From: Symbiobacterium terraclitae | GTDB taxonomy: Bacteria; Bacillota; Sulfobacillia; Symbiobacteriales; Symbiobacteriaceae | DNA: 64,000 bases | Direction: 5' to 3' | Assembly (NCBI RefSeq): GCF_017874315.1 | Contig: NZ_JAGGLG010000020.1 | Span: forward strand, 1 to 64,000 | Shown here: positions 16,605-26,028 of the stretch, in pieces | How positions within the stretch are numbered: the first letter of the stretch is position 1 | How the letters are laid out: each line of letters begins with the position of its first letter | Notes under the pieces: model-generated | Databases searched by the model: none | What the model was told of the DNA's origin: nothing | The model's input: only the letters and a program-made list of their open reading frames with translations | Program-made: the position numbers and the translations under genes

Positions 16605-17743
16605 TGATGCTGCCCAATCCTACGCTCAACCTCTCAGGCGACCGGTTTGCCGTTCACTACCGCATCGCGGCGACCGACGAGGCCCGGCAGCTCGCGGAGG
16701 CCGTCTGCCTGGAGCAGACGGTGGAGTTCCCGGCGGACCTGGTGCCCAGCGGTGACATCCGGCAGAAGATCGTCGGCCGGATCGAGTCGCTGGAGCCCGT
16801 CGGCCCGGGCGTCTCGGAGGCCGTGATCAGCTACGCGGTGGAGACCACCGGCTTCGAGTTCACCCAGTTCCTGAACGTGCTCTTCGGCAACACCAGCATC
16901 AAGCCCGGCATCCGGGTGGAGCGGTTCACGCTGCCCGAGTCGCTGCTCAGCAGCTTCAGGGGGCCGCGCTTCGGGGTGGCGGGCCTCAGGGAGTACCTGG
17001 GCGTCTTCGACCGCCCCCTGCTCTGCACGGCGCTCAAGCCGCTGGGCCTGTCGGCGGCGGACCTGGCGAACCTGGCCTACCACCTGGCGCTGGGCGGCAT
17101 CGACATCATCAAGGACGACCACGGCCTCGCCAACCAGGCCTTCGCCCCCTTCGAGGAGCGGGTGAAGCGCTGCGCCGAGGCCGTGGAGCGGGCCAGCCGC
17201 GAGACCGGGCGCCGGTCGATCTACATGCCCCACGTCGCCGGGCCGGTCGACACGGTGGTGGCGCGGGCCCGCCTCGCGAAGGAGGCGGGCGCCGGCGGGC
17301 TCCTGGTCTCGCCGGGGCTGGTCGGCTTCGACACCATGCGGCTCCTGGCCGCCGACGACTCCGTCGGGCTCCCCATCATGAGCCATCCGGCGCTGCAAGG
17401 CAGCTTCGTCACCAGCCCTGCCAACGGCATCTCCCACTTTGCCCTGTTCGGGCAGATCGCCCGCCTGGCGGGCGCAGATGCCACGGTCTACCCCAACTGG
17501 GGCGGACGCTTCTCCTTCAGCCAGGAGGAGTGCGGCTCCATCGCCGAGGGCGCCAGGGTGCCGATGGGCCACATCAAGCCCATCTTCCCCACGCCCGGCG
17601 GCGGCATGAGCCTCGGCCGCGTTCCCGAGATGCTCCGCTTCTACGGCAAGGACGTGATCTTCCTGATCGGCGGCGGCCTCTTCCAGGCCGGTCCGGACCT
17701 GGTGGCGAACTGCCGCAGCTTCCTGGCCACCGTCTCCGCCTAG
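16604..17743 (+). CDS. RuBisCO-like protein (form IV)
   Basis: A 379-residue member of the RuBisCO superfamily, clearly shorter than the 450-480 residues of true large subunits. It keeps K145 in TALKPLGLS (the K175 equivalent), GGIDIIKDDHG with K170 in the carbamylation position, SHPALQG in place of the HRAMH loop, and the phosphate-binding loops PTPGGGMS and IGGGLFQ. The canonical KDDE triad reads K-D-D-H (H173), so it is not a carboxylase. Known family members act as 2,3-diketo-methylthiopentyl-1-phosphate enolase, methylthioribulose-1-phosphate isomerase or 3-oxo-isoapionate-4-phosphate decarboxylase. Neighbouring mtnK and mtnA favour a methylthiopentulose phosphate substrate (inference). 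Confidence 0.9.
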   Translation: MMLPNPTLNLSGDRFAVHYRIAATDEARQLAEAVCLEQTVEFPADLVPSGDIRQKIVGRIESLEPVGPGVSEAVISYAVETTGFEFTQFLNVLFGNTSIKPGIRVERFTLPESLLSSFRGPRFGVAGLREYLGVFDRPLLCTALKPLGLSAADLANLAYHLALGGIDIIKDDHGLANQAFAPFEERVKRCAEAVERASRETGRRSIYMPHVAGPVDTVVARARLAKEAGAGGLLVSPGLVGFDTMRLLAADDSVGLPIMSHPALQGSFVTSPANGISHFALFGQIARLAGADATVYPNWGGRFSFSQEECGSIAEGARVPMGHIKPIFPTPGGGMSLGRVPEMLRFYGKDVIFLIGGGLFQAGPDLVANCRSFLATVSA

Positions 17744-17759
17744 AAAGGGGGAGTGACCC

Positions 17760-18917
17760 GTGCCCTTCCGAGTGCTGGGGCCCGACGACCCGGCGCTGGC
17801 CGCACTGGAGGACGCCTGCCGGGCGCACCCGGAGTGGGAGACCAGCCTGACCATCGTGCCCTGGGCCGAGTACCGGGACACGCTGATGCAGACCCTGACC
17901 GCGCCGACGGCGCCCTATGAGGCGGTCTTCGTGCCCGGGCACGTCTGGGTGCCGGAGCTGGCGGATGCCGGCCTCCTGGCCCCCCTCGACCCGCTCTTCG
18001 ACCGGCTGCCCCAGCTGGTCGACAGCTACCGGCCCGACGACATCCTGCCGCCCCTGGCCCGGGAGAGCCGCTTCGCCGGCGCCCAGTACATGCTGCCCTT
18101 CTTCTCCGACGGCCACCTGGTCTTCTTCCGGCCGGACGAGGCCATCCCGGACCCGGGCGAGGGCGTACCCCTCATCGGCCCCACCGAGATCGCCCGGCTG
18201 GCGGCCCGGGCCCACCGCCCGCCGACCTGCTACGGCCTGGCGCTCAAGGCCCACCCCAGCGAGATCCTGCTGGACTGGCTGCCCTACCTGTGGGCGGAGG
18301 GGGGCGACGTCCTGGACGAGGACGGACGGCCCGCGTTCGCCGGCCCGGCCGGCGTCCGGGCGCTGGAGGCGTACTGCGCGCTGCGCCCTTACTGCCCGCC
18401 TGACACCGACCAGTTCGGCAACGGCGAGATCGCCGCGTGGCTCCAGCACGGCCGGGTCGGGGTCGCCGCCTCGTGGGGCGGCCAGGCGGCGGCGATCATG
18501 CTGGCCCCGCACGCGGCCGGTGCGGCGGCCTACCGGGTGGGGACCTACCCCCAGCCGTGGAACGGCACGTGGGGCATCGCGGTGCCGGCCAACCTGCCCC
18601 CGGCGGTGCAGGAGGGCGTGCTCGCCGTCCTGCTCCAGGCGGCCGGGCCCGAGACCGACCGCGCGGTCACCCGGGCCGCAGGCAGCCCGGTCCGCCGGTC
18701 CAGCTACACACCCGCTGAGTTGGAGCGGTATCCCTGGCTCCGGGCCCAGTACGAGATGGTCCACCGCGCCCGGACCCTGCCCGTCCATCCCAGGGTGGGC
18801 GCCTTCCTCGGCGCTCTGTACGCAGCGGTCCACGACGCCTTCACCGGAAAGGCCAGACCGGGCGAGGCGCTGGCCCGGGCGGAGGCGCAGGTCCGGGGTG
18901 TTCTCGCGGAGGGATAG
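17760..18917 (+). CDS. Extracellular-solute-binding-protein-like protein without signal peptide
   Basis: A 385-residue protein with the fold signature of family 1 (MalE-type) solute-binding proteins: EAVFVPGHVWVPELADAGLLAPLD near residues 56-80, QYMLPFFSDGHLVFF near 105-120, and GTWGIAVPANLPP near 270. It has no signal peptide. The start must be GTG 17760 or later, because an in-frame TGA ends at 17756. It sits between the RuBisCO-like gene and the regulator, with GAAAGGGGGAG as ribosome binding site. It is therefore predicted to stay in the cytoplasm. A role as intracellular ligand sensor, chaperone or a repurposed enzyme is speculation. Confidence 0.72.
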   Translation: MPFRVLGPDDPALAALEDACRAHPEWETSLTIVPWAEYRDTLMQTLTAPTAPYEAVFVPGHVWVPELADAGLLAPLDPLFDRLPQLVDSYRPDDILPPLARESRFAGAQYMLPFFSDGHLVFFRPDEAIPDPGEGVPLIGPTEIARLAARAHRPPTCYGLALKAHPSEILLDWLPYLWAEGGDVLDEDGRPAFAGPAGVRALEAYCALRPYCPPDTDQFGNGEIAAWLQHGRVGVAASWGGQAAAIMLAPHAAGAAAYRVGTYPQPWNGTWGIAVPANLPPAVQEGVLAVLLQAAGPETDRAVTRAAGSPVRRSSYTPAELERYPWLRAQYEMVHRARTLPVHPRVGAFLGALYAAVHDAFTGKARPGEALARAEAQVRGVLAEG

Positions 18918-18922
18918 CCGAC

Positions 18923-19870
18923 ATGCAGGTGCACAGCGAAGCGGACCTGAAAGTGCTGGTCGCCTGGATGTACTACGACGAGGGGCTGACCCACGAGAAG
19001 ATCGCACACCGACTCAACCTCTCCCGGGTCGCGGTGACCCGGCTGCTGCAGAAGGCCCGCAAGGAGGGCATCGTCCAGATTCAGATCACGCGGCCGCTGC
19101 CCGTGCAGTTCAAGCTGGAGCAGCAGCTGGAGGCGACCTTCGGCCTGAAGCGGGCCGTCGTCGTCAAGACGTACGGCGACTGGCGGACGACGCTCGACGC
19201 CCTGGGCCGGGCCGGCGCCCAGTACCTGCGGAGCCTGCTCTTCCCCGGCTGCCGCCTGGGGGTGGCGTGGAGCGAGACCGTGCGGAGCATCATCCCGTAC
19301 CTGCAGCGCCCGAAGCAGCCGCTGCAGGGCACGGTCAACGAGCTGGTCGGCACCCGCACCATGCAGACCAACCCGTTCAGCGTCAGCGTGCAGCTGGCCG
19401 ACGCGCTCGGCATGCCGCTGGAGGCCATCCCGGTTCCCGTGGTGGTCCAGAGCAAGGCGGCGCGCGACGCCATCCTGAGCGAGGAGTCGATCAGGACGGC
19501 CATGGAGCACGCCCGCCAGGTCGACGTTGCGGTCGTCGGGCTGGGCGATGTGGGTCCGGAGTGCACCATGGTCCGGACCGGCCACCTGCAGGCGGCGGAC
19601 GTGGCCGTGCTGCGGGAGCGGGGCGCCGTCGGCGACATGCTGATGCGCTTCTACGACTCCCAGGGCCGTCACGTGCCCGGCCCCCTCGAGGAGTGCGTCA
19701 TCTCCCTGGAGTGGTCTGAGATCCGGCGGCTGCCGCACATCGTGGCGATGGCCGGCGGCCCCCGGAAGGTGGAGGCGATCCTCGGCGCCTTGCGCGGCGG
19801 CCTCTGCCACAGCCTGATCACAGATTCCGATACCGCCCGGAACGTTCTGGAACGGGCTGGAGTCGGATGA
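18923..19870 (+). CDS. SorC/DeoR-type sugar-responsive transcriptional regulator
   Basis: A 315-residue regulator of the SorC/LsrR family. An N-terminal HTH (residues 7-50, AWMYYDEGLTHEKIAHRLNLSRVAVTRLLQKARKEG) is followed by a sugar-phosphate-binding domain with GCRLGVAWSETVRSI, DVAVVGLGDVGPECTM and VAMAGGPRKVEAILGALRGG, the last being the typical ligand-domain signature. Members are usually released from or bound to DNA by a phosphorylated sugar. The start follows GGAGGGA. Position inside the operon and the palindrome at 14573 suggest it autoregulates the cluster, possibly in response to a methylthioribose or deoxyribose phosphate. Confidence 0.87.
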   Translation: MQVHSEADLKVLVAWMYYDEGLTHEKIAHRLNLSRVAVTRLLQKARKEGIVQIQITRPLPVQFKLEQQLEATFGLKRAVVVKTYGDWRTTLDALGRAGAQYLRSLLFPGCRLGVAWSETVRSIIPYLQRPKQPLQGTVNELVGTRTMQTNPFSVSVQLADALGMPLEAIPVPVVVQSKAARDAILSEESIRTAMEHARQVDVAVVGLGDVGPECTMVRTGHLQAADVAVLRERGAVGDMLMRFYDSQGRHVPGPLEECVISLEWSEIRRLPHIVAMAGGPRKVEAILGALRGGLCHSLITDSDTARNVLERAGVG

Positions 19871-19909
19871 TACTTCGGATCCAAATAAACATGCCTAGGA
19901 GGGTGTCCT

Positions 19910-21049
19910 GTGAGACGGTACCTGGCTGCGCTTCTGTCCCTGCTGTTGCTCGTGGGTGTGACCGCATGCTCCAAGCCCGCCAGCAATGCGCCCGCCGAGC
20001 CTGCGACGCCTTCGACCCAGAGTGGTGGCTCGTCCCAGACCGACGCATCGCTCGAAGGTGTTCCCGAAGCCCTGACGGCCAAGCAGATCCGCGTGGCCGT
20101 GGTGCGCAACCTGTCCTCCGATGACCACACGAAGCAGTTCCTTGACGGCGCCCGCAAGGAGGGCGAGTCCTTCGGGTTCAGCGTCGACACGTTCCTCTCC
20201 GACGGCGATGACTCCCGGTTCCAGGAACTGGTCGCCCAGGCCATCCAGAAGGGCTACGACGGCCTGATCGTCTCCCACGGCAAGGTCGACTACTCCTACG
20301 ACATGCTCAAGCCCGCCGTCGACAAGGGGATGAAGGTGGTCGCCTTCGACACCATCATCGACAAGAACGGCGAGTCGCTGCCCGAGGTCACCACCACGTT
20401 CCAGGACGACTTCAAGCTGGCCGAGCTCTCGCTGGAGGAGGTCGCCGCGCTCGCCCAGAACGGCCAGCCCGTGCGGGTGCTGAAGCTGTGGATGGCCGGC
20501 TTCCCGCCGCTGGACCGGCGTGAAACCATCTACAAGCAGTTCGAGGAGGCCGGCAAGATCGTCACCCTCGAGACCGTCGGCGTCTCCAACTTCCAGGACG
20601 TGCAGGGCGACATCGCCGCCAAGGTGGGCGCGTTGCTCGCCAAGTACCCGCCCGGCACCGTCGACGCCATCTGGGCCTGCTGGGACGAGATGGCCAAGGG
20701 TGCTTACCAGGCCCTGGTGGAGAACAACCGCACCGACATCCCGATGATCTCCATTGATATCTCCAACCAGGACATCAACCTGATGCGCGAGCCCGGCAGC
20801 AAGTGGATCGCCACCGCGGCCGTGGACCCGCAGCTGATCGGCATCGTGGACATGCGCCTCCTGGCCAAGAAGTTCGCCGGCGAGCCGACCCCGCTGTACT
20901 ACGACCTCGAGGCCAAGCTGATCAAGCAGGAGCACCTGAAGCCGGAGACCAACATGACCAACCTCAACGACGTCGTCCCGGGCTGGGGCGAGTCCGACGC
21001 CTTCAACGAGCCCTGGATGGATACCCTCCGGGCCAAGTACGGCAAGTAG
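19910..21049 (+). CDS. Sugar ABC transporter substrate-binding lipoprotein (RbsB-like)
   Basis: A 379-residue lipoprotein. The signal is MRRYLAALLSLLLLVGVTAC with the lipobox cysteine at residue 20, followed by a Ser/Thr/Pro/Ala linker to about residue 50. A periplasmic-binding-protein type 1 domain (Peripla_BP_4) then runs through IRVAVVRNLSSDDHTKQFLDGARKEGESFGF, GYDGLIVSHGK and TVDAIWACWDEMAKGAYQAL. It delivers a pentose-like ligand to the permease encoded two genes on. The GTG at 19910 follows TAGGAGGG. A hairpin after the gene (21071-21107) may keep it expressed above the other transporter genes. Ligand inferred from mtnK/mtnA: methylthioribose or 5-deoxyribose. Confidence 0.88.
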   Translation: MRRYLAALLSLLLLVGVTACSKPASNAPAEPATPSTQSGGSSQTDASLEGVPEALTAKQIRVAVVRNLSSDDHTKQFLDGARKEGESFGFSVDTFLSDGDDSRFQELVAQAIQKGYDGLIVSHGKVDYSYDMLKPAVDKGMKVVAFDTIIDKNGESLPEVTTTFQDDFKLAELSLEEVAALAQNGQPVRVLKLWMAGFPPLDRRETIYKQFEEAGKIVTLETVGVSNFQDVQGDIAAKVGALLAKYPPGTVDAIWACWDEMAKGAYQALVENNRTDIPMISIDISNQDINLMREPGSKWIATAAVDPQLIGIVDMRLLAKKFAGEPTPLYYDLEAKLIKQEHLKPETNMTNLNDVVPGWGESDAFNEPWMDTLRAKYGK

Positions 21050-21070
21050 CAGTCCGGTGAGATGAGGTGG

Positions 21071-21107
21071 GAGGAGAGAGGGGTATCTCTGCCGATCCTC
21101 TCTCCTC
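21071..21107 (+). terminator. Intercistronic hairpin after the binding-protein gene
   Basis: Arms GAGGAGAGAGG (21071-21081) and CCTCTCTCCTC (21097-21107) pair perfectly around a 15-base loop in the 92-base gap between binding protein and ATPase genes. Such hairpins typically stabilise the binding-protein message or partly terminate transcription. There is no U-tract, so read-through is expected. Confidence 0.65.
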
Positions 21108-21141
21108 TTCACTCAGTAACCAGTGGTGAGGGGCGAGAGGC

Positions 21142-22662
21142 GTGAACGAGCCAAGGCGGCACTCCATCCGGATGGAGGGCATCTCCATCGAGTTTCCCGG
21201 CGTTAAGGCGCTGTCTGACGTGGACTTCACGTTGACCAGCGGAACCATCCACGCCCTGGTCGGGGCCAACGGCGCCGGCAAATCCACCCTGATGAAGGTC
21301 CTTTCGGGGGCCTATGGCCACTACACGGGCAAGATCTTCGTCGACGGCCAGCAGGTCAGCATCCGGACGCCGCGCGACGCGAAGAAGCTCGGCATACAGA
21401 TCGTCTACCAGGAAGTGGACACGGCCCTGATCCCGCACCTGAGCGTGGCGGAGAACATCATGCTGGACGTGCTGGTCAACAGCATGGGCCGCAGGCAGTT
21501 CGTCAGCTGGTCACAGATCCACGCGTCGGCGGAGCAGGTGCTGCGGCGGCTGAACATCGACCTCGACACGCGGACCCTGATCCAGGACCTCAGCCTCGCA
21601 CAGAAGCAGATGGTGCTGATCGCACGGGCCATCGCGGAGGAGACCCGGTTCCTCGTCCTCGACGAGCCCACCGCTCCGCTCAGCAACACCGAGACAGAAG
21701 AGCTGTTCCGGGTGGTCGAGGACCTGGCGTACAACCACGGCGTCGGCGTCATCTTCATCTCACACCGGCTGCCGGAGCTGTTCGCGATCTGCCGGGAGAT
21801 CACCGTCATGCGGGACGGCACGGTCGTCACCAGCCGCCCCATGGACGGGCTCAGCGTGAACGACGTGGTGGAGCTGATGCTCGGCCGCAAGTTCGAGGAG
21901 AGCTACGCCAAGCGGCCGGTGGAGATCGGCGACACGCTGTTCGAGGTGAGGGGCCTCACCGAACTGAACGGCGCGGTGACCGACGTGAGCCTCACGGTCC
22001 GCAGCGGCGAGATCGTGGGCGTGGCCGGACTGGTGGGCGCGGGCAAGACCGAACTGTGCAAGACCATCTTTGGCGCCCTGCCGGCTCGCTCGGGCGAGAT
22101 GGTGCTCAGGGGCAAGCCGCTGAAGGTCACCTCTCCCTTCGCCGCGGTGAAGCAGGGCCTCGCCCTGGTGCCGGAGGAGCGGCGCAAGGAGGGGGTGCTG
22201 GTGGAGGAGTCGGTGGTCACCAACCTCACCGCCGCCAGCCTCGGGAACTTCTGCGGGGCGCTGGACTTCATCAACAAGCGGTCCGAGCGGGCCGCCGCAC
22301 GCAAAGTGATCGCAGACCTGAAGGTGAAGACCCCCAGTGAGGAGCAGAAGGTCGCCTACCTGTCGGGCGGAAACCAGCAGAAGGTGGCCGTGGGCAAGTG
22401 GCTCATCGCCGACGCCGACATCTACATCTTCGATGAGCCCACCAAGGGCGTGGATGTCGGGGCGAAGCGGGAGATCTTCGACCTGATCGGCCAGCTTGCG
22501 GCCATGGGGAAAGGGATCATCTACGCGTCGTGCGAGCTGTCCGAGATCCTCGCCATCACCGACCGCACGTACGTCATGTACGACGGCTGCATCGTGAAGG
22601 AGCTGCGGACGGCGGAGACCACCGAACAGGAAATCCTTTACTGGTCGACAGGGGGCAAGTGA
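21142..22662 (+). CDS. Sugar ABC transporter ATPase, tandem domains (RbsA-like)
   Basis: A 506-residue protein with two nucleotide-binding domains. The first has Walker A GANGAGKST (near residue 40) and FLVLDEPTAPL as Walker B. The second has GLVGAGKTE (near 297), signature LSGGNQQK (near 408) and FDEPTKGVD. The degenerate second Walker A (GKTE rather than GKST) is normal for this family. It energises uptake with the membrane protein that follows. The GTG at 21142 follows GAGGGGCGAGAG. This is the CUT2 (ribose, xylose, AI-2) layout of one binding protein, one fused ATPase and one permease. Confidence 0.92.
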   Translation: MNEPRRHSIRMEGISIEFPGVKALSDVDFTLTSGTIHALVGANGAGKSTLMKVLSGAYGHYTGKIFVDGQQVSIRTPRDAKKLGIQIVYQEVDTALIPHLSVAENIMLDVLVNSMGRRQFVSWSQIHASAEQVLRRLNIDLDTRTLIQDLSLAQKQMVLIARAIAEETRFLVLDEPTAPLSNTETEELFRVVEDLAYNHGVGVIFISHRLPELFAICREITVMRDGTVVTSRPMDGLSVNDVVELMLGRKFEESYAKRPVEIGDTLFEVRGLTELNGAVTDVSLTVRSGEIVGVAGLVGAGKTELCKTIFGALPARSGEMVLRGKPLKVTSPFAAVKQGLALVPEERRKEGVLVEESVVTNLTAASLGNFCGALDFINKRSERAAARKVIADLKVKTPSEEQKVAYLSGGNQQKVAVGKWLIADADIYIFDEPTKGVDVGAKREIFDLIGQLAAMGKGIIYASCELSEILAITDRTYVMYDGCIVKELRTAETTEQEILYWSTGGK

Positions 22663-22665
22663 TCC

Positions 22666-23658
22666 ATGCAGGGTAAGACGGAGACCGCGCGGGCTCCTCT
22701 GGGCGCCCAGGTTGTCAATTTCATCACCAAGTGGGGCACCGTGCTCACGATCGTCCTGCTGTTCGTCTTCTTCTCCATCGCCTCGCCGTCGTTCCTGACC
22801 GCGTCCAACATGATCACGATCCTGCGGAGCATCTCGATCGTCACGGTGATCGCCGTGGGCGTGACCATCTCGCTGACGGTGGACGGCTTTGACCTCTCGG
22901 TCGGCACCGTGGCGACCCTGGCGGATGCCCTGGTCATCTCGATGTTCGTCTGGTACGGCTGGCCGACCCTGCCGGCCGTTCTGGTGGCGCTGCTGGGCTC
23001 GCTGGTGGTGGCGGCGCTCAACGCGACGCTCATCGTGAAGGTGCGGATTCCCGATCTGCTGGTCACGCTGGCCACCATGTTCATCTTCGAAGGCGTCGCC
23101 CTGACGTACACCGGCGGCGGCTCCATCAGCCAGGGCATGCCCCGGCTCGACGGCACGCCGACCTTCGGCACGATTCCCGCTGGTTTCCGGCTGATCGGGC
23201 AAGCTCCCTGGATCATCATCATCATGCTGGTCGTGGTCGCCCTCGTGCACGTCTTCCTCAACTACACCAAGCACGGCCGCTACCTCTACGTGGTCGGCGG
23301 GAACAGGGAGGCGGCCCGGCTCTCCGGCATCCCCGTCAACCGCTACCGGACCCTGGCGTACGTCCTTTCCAGCCTGCTGGCCGCGCTGGGCGGCATCATG
23401 CTGGCGGCGCGCCTCGGCTCCGCGCAGATCAACGCCGGCGCCGGCTACCTCATGCCCTCGGTGGCCGCGGCCTTCATCGGGTTCTCGGTCGCCGGCCAGG
23501 GTAGGCCCAACGCCATCGGCACCTTCCTGGGCGCCGTGCTGGTCGGCGTGCTGGAGAACGGCCTGGTGATGCTGTCGGTCCCGTACTACTCGATGAACAT
23601 CGTGAAGGGTACCGTGCTGGCGCTTGCGCTGGCGATGACCTACTTCCGCAAGAAGTAA
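22666..23658 (+). CDS. Sugar ABC transporter permease (RbsC-like)
   Basis: A 330-residue membrane protein with eight to ten hydrophobic segments and the branched-chain/ribose permease signature: TVDGFDLSVGTVATLADAL near residue 65, the cytoplasmic loop GGNREAARLSGIPVNRYRTLAYVLSSLLAALGG near 208-240, and ending ALAMTYFRKK. It forms the channel for the RbsA-like ATPase that it follows by three bases. The start is ATG after GGGGGC. Only one permease gene is present, so a homodimer is expected. Confidence 0.9.
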   Translation: MQGKTETARAPLGAQVVNFITKWGTVLTIVLLFVFFSIASPSFLTASNMITILRSISIVTVIAVGVTISLTVDGFDLSVGTVATLADALVISMFVWYGWPTLPAVLVALLGSLVVAALNATLIVKVRIPDLLVTLATMFIFEGVALTYTGGGSISQGMPRLDGTPTFGTIPAGFRLIGQAPWIIIIMLVVVALVHVFLNYTKHGRYLYVVGGNREAARLSGIPVNRYRTLAYVLSSLLAALGGIMLAARLGSAQINAGAGYLMPSVAAAFIGFSVAGQGRPNAIGTFLGAVLVGVLENGLVMLSVPYYSMNIVKGTVLALALAMTYFRKK

Positions 23659-23691
23659 GTCTGAAACGAAACGGCACGGGAGGTATCGCGG

Positions 23692-24921
23692 ATGGCGAAG
23701 TACGACCAGTATTTCCTCATGAAACCGGAAGACGTTATTGAATATGTGAAGGATCAGCTGGACGTGTTCGGCCCCGACGCCGACCTGGAGTGTAAGGAGA
23801 TCGGCGACGGCAACCTGAACTACGTCTTCCGGGTGTGGGACCGCAAGTCTTCGGCCTCGGTGATCGTCAAGCAGTCCGGCGACACGGCCCGCATCTCCGA
23901 CGAGTTCAAGGTCTCCATCGACCGCAACCGCATCGAGGCGGAGGCGCTCATGCTGGAGGACCGCCTGGCTCCCGGGCTGGTCCCGAAGGTGTACAAGTAC
24001 GACCCGGTGATGAACTGCACCGTCATGGACGACCTGTCGGACCACCAGATCATGCGCGGGGCCCTGATCAAGCACGAGAAGTTCCCGCTGTTTGCCGACC
24101 ACATCACCACCTTCATGGTCAACACCCTGCTCCTGACCTCCGACGTGGTGATGGACCACAAGGAGAAGAAGGACCTGGCCCGCCGCTTCGGCAGTCCCGA
24201 CCTGTGCGAGATCACCGAGGACCTGGTCTACACGGAGCCGTTCAACGACTACAAGGGCCGCAACATCGTCTTCCCGCCCAATAAGGAGTGGGTGGAGCGC
24301 GAGATCTACGGCGACCAGGAGCTGCTGCTTGAGGTCAGCAAGCTGAAGTTCGACTTTATGACCCGGGGCCAGGCGCTGATCCACGGCGACCTGCACACCG
24401 GCTCCATCTTCGTGCGGCCCGACTCGACCAAGGTGATCGACCCCGAGTTTGCCTACTACGGGCCCATGGGGTACGATACGGGCAACGTCGTGGCCAACCT
24501 GTTCTTCGCCTGGGCCAATGCGGACGCCACCATCGCCGATCCCGCCGAGCGGGCCGACTACATTCAGTGGCTCGAGAAGACCATCGTCGACGTCGTCGAC
24601 CTGTTCAAGGCCAAGTTCGTCAAGGCCTGGGACGAGCACGCCACCGAGGTGCTGGCCCGCACGCCCGGCTTCCGCGAGTGGTACCTGGACACCGTGCTCG
24701 ACGACACGGCGGCGGTGACCGGCCTGGAGCTGAGCCGCCGGATCCTCGGGATCGCCAAGGTGAAGGACATCACCTCGATCGCGGACGAGGCCCTGCGCCT
24801 CCGGGCCGAGCGGATCTGCCTGACGGCGGCCAAGGAGTACATCAAGAAGCGCACCCAGTTCCGCACGGGCGCCGACTTCGTGGCCGCGTTCCGGAGGGCC
24901 ATGGCGCAGTTCCCCCGGTAG
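23692..24921 (+). CDS. mtnK: 5-methylthioribose kinase
   Basis: A 409-residue kinase of the MtnK family (EC 2.7.1.100), phosphorylating C1 of 5-methylthioribose and in some organisms 5-deoxyribose. Visible are the nucleotide-binding [11 protein letters not shown] loop near residue 41, the catalytic HGDLHTGSI near 228 (the Brenner-type HGDLH motif) and [16 protein letters not shown] near 244, whose DPEF replaces the DFG of ordinary kinases as in known MtnK. The length is that of Bacillus MtnK (about 400). The start follows GGGAGGT. It directly follows the transporter, which strongly suggests that the imported sugar is its substrate. Confidence 0.93.
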   Translation: MAKYDQYFLMKPEDVIEYVKDQLDVFGPDADLECKEIGDGNLNYVFRVWDRKSSASVIVKQSGDTARISDEFKVSIDRNRIEAEALMLEDRLAPGLVPKVYKYDPVMNCTVMDDLSDHQIMRGALIKHEKFPLFADHITTFMVNTLLLTSDVVMDHKEKKDLARRFGSPDLCEITEDLVYTEPFNDYKGRNIVFPPNKEWVEREIYGDQELLLEVSKLKFDFMTRGQALIHGDLHTGSIFVRPDSTKVIDPEFAYYGPMGYDTGNVVANLFFAWANADATIADPAERADYIQWLEKTIVDVVDLFKAKFVKAWDEHATEVLARTPGFREWYLDTVLDDTAAVTGLELSRRILGIAKVKDITSIADEALRLRAERICLTAAKEYIKKRTQFRTGADFVAAFRRAMAQFPR

Positions 24922-24942
24922 ATTGGGAGAGAGGTGACAGGC

Positions 24943-26028
24943 ATGGAGCAGCGGAAGCAGATCGTACCGGTGGCGCTGGACGACGCGGACAGCGCGCTGG
25001 TGATCGTGGACCAGACCCTGATCCCCAACGAGACGCGGTACCTCCGCCTGAAGACCCAGCCCGAGATCTGGGAGGCCATCCACTCGCTGCGGGTGCGCGG
25101 CGCGCCCGCCATCGGCATCGCCGCGGCCTACGGCGCCTACCTGGGCGTGAAAGCCTCGGACGCCGCCGACTTCGAGTCCTTCTACGCCGAGTTCCGCCGG
25201 GTGAAGGAGTACCTCGCCTCCTCGCGCCCGACCGCGGTGAACCTGTTCTGGGCGCTGGACCGGATGGAGGCCTGCGTGCTGCGGAACAGGGAGCGGCCAA
25301 TCGCGGCGATCAAGGAGGCCCTGCGCGCCGAGGCCGACGCCATCAAGGAGGAGGACGTCCGGGCCAACCGGGCCATCGGCGAGTACGCCCTGTCCCTGGT
25401 GCAGCCGGGTATCGGCATCCTCACCCACTGCAACGCCGGCGCGCTGGCCACCGCGGCCTACGGCACCGCCCTGGCGCCCATCTACCTGGGGCAGGAGCGC
25501 GGCTACAACTTCAAGGTCTTCGCCGACGAGACGCGCCCGCTGCTGCAGGGCGCCCGGCTCACCGCCTACGAGCTGATGCAGGCCGGGGTCGACGTCACCC
25601 TGATCTGCGACAACATGGCCTCGGCCGTGATGAAGAACGGCTGGGTGCAGGCGGTCTTCGTCGGCTGCGACCGGGTCGCGGCCAACGGCGACACCGCCAA
25701 CAAGATCGGCACCTCGGGCGTGGCGATCCTGGCGAAGAACTACGGCATCCCGTTCTACGTCTGCGCGCCGACCTCCACCATCGACATGAACTGTGCGACG
25801 GGGCGGGACATCCAGATCGAGGAGCGCAAGCCCGAGGAAGTCACGGAGCAGTGGTACGCGAAGCGGATGGCGCCCGAGGGCGTGAAGGTCTTCAACCCGG
25901 CCTTCGACGTGACCGACGCCGAGTTCATCACGGCGATCATCACCGAGTACGGGATCGCCCGGCCGCCCTACACCGAGTCGCTGAAGGAGCTGTTCCGCCG
26001 CAAGGAGACCGCCGGGAAGCAGGTATGA
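24943..26028 (+). CDS. mtnA: 5-methylthioribose-1-phosphate isomerase
   Basis: A 361-residue enzyme of the eIF-2B-alpha-like family converting 5-methylthioribose 1-phosphate to 5-methylthioribulose 1-phosphate (EC 5.3.1.23). Diagnostic motifs are [13 protein letters not shown] near residue 50, [21 protein letters not shown] near 160 with the catalytic Cys, [10 protein letters not shown] near 222, and [18 protein letters not shown] near 240 with the catalytic Asp. The ATG at 24943 follows GGGAGAGAGGTG; a GTG nine bases earlier is less well placed. It overlaps the aldolase gene by four bases (ATGA). Confidence 0.94.
   Translation: MEQRKQIVPVALDDADSALVIVDQTLIPNETRYLRLKTQPEIWEAIHSLRVRGAPAIGIAAAYGAYLGVKASDAADFESFYAEFRRVKEYLASSRPTAVNLFWALDRMEACVLRNRERPIAAIKEALRAEADAIKEEDVRANRAIGEYALSLVQPGIGILTHCNAGALATAAYGTALAPIYLGQERGYNFKVFADETRPLLQGARLTAYELMQAGVDVTLICDNMASAVMKNGWVQAVFVGCDRVAANGDTANKIGTSGVAILAKNYGIPFYVCAPTSTIDMNCATGRDIQIEERKPEEVTEQWYAKRMAPEGVKVFNPAFDVTDAEFITAIITEYGIARPPYTESLKELFRRKETAGKQV

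Noticed and set aside
16604-17743. True RuBisCO carrying out CO2 fixation
   Set aside because: KDDE is changed to KDDH, the catalytic loops are altered, the protein is about 80-100 residues short, and no phosphoribulokinase is in the window.
14654-17743. D-apiose pathway with apulose-4-phosphate transketolase and oxo-isoapionate-phosphate RuBisCO-like protein as main hypothesis
   Set aside because: The split transketolase and RuBisCO-like protein would fit, but no apiose isomerase, apulose kinase or apionate genes are present, whereas mtnK and mtnA are unmistakable. Kept only as an alternative.
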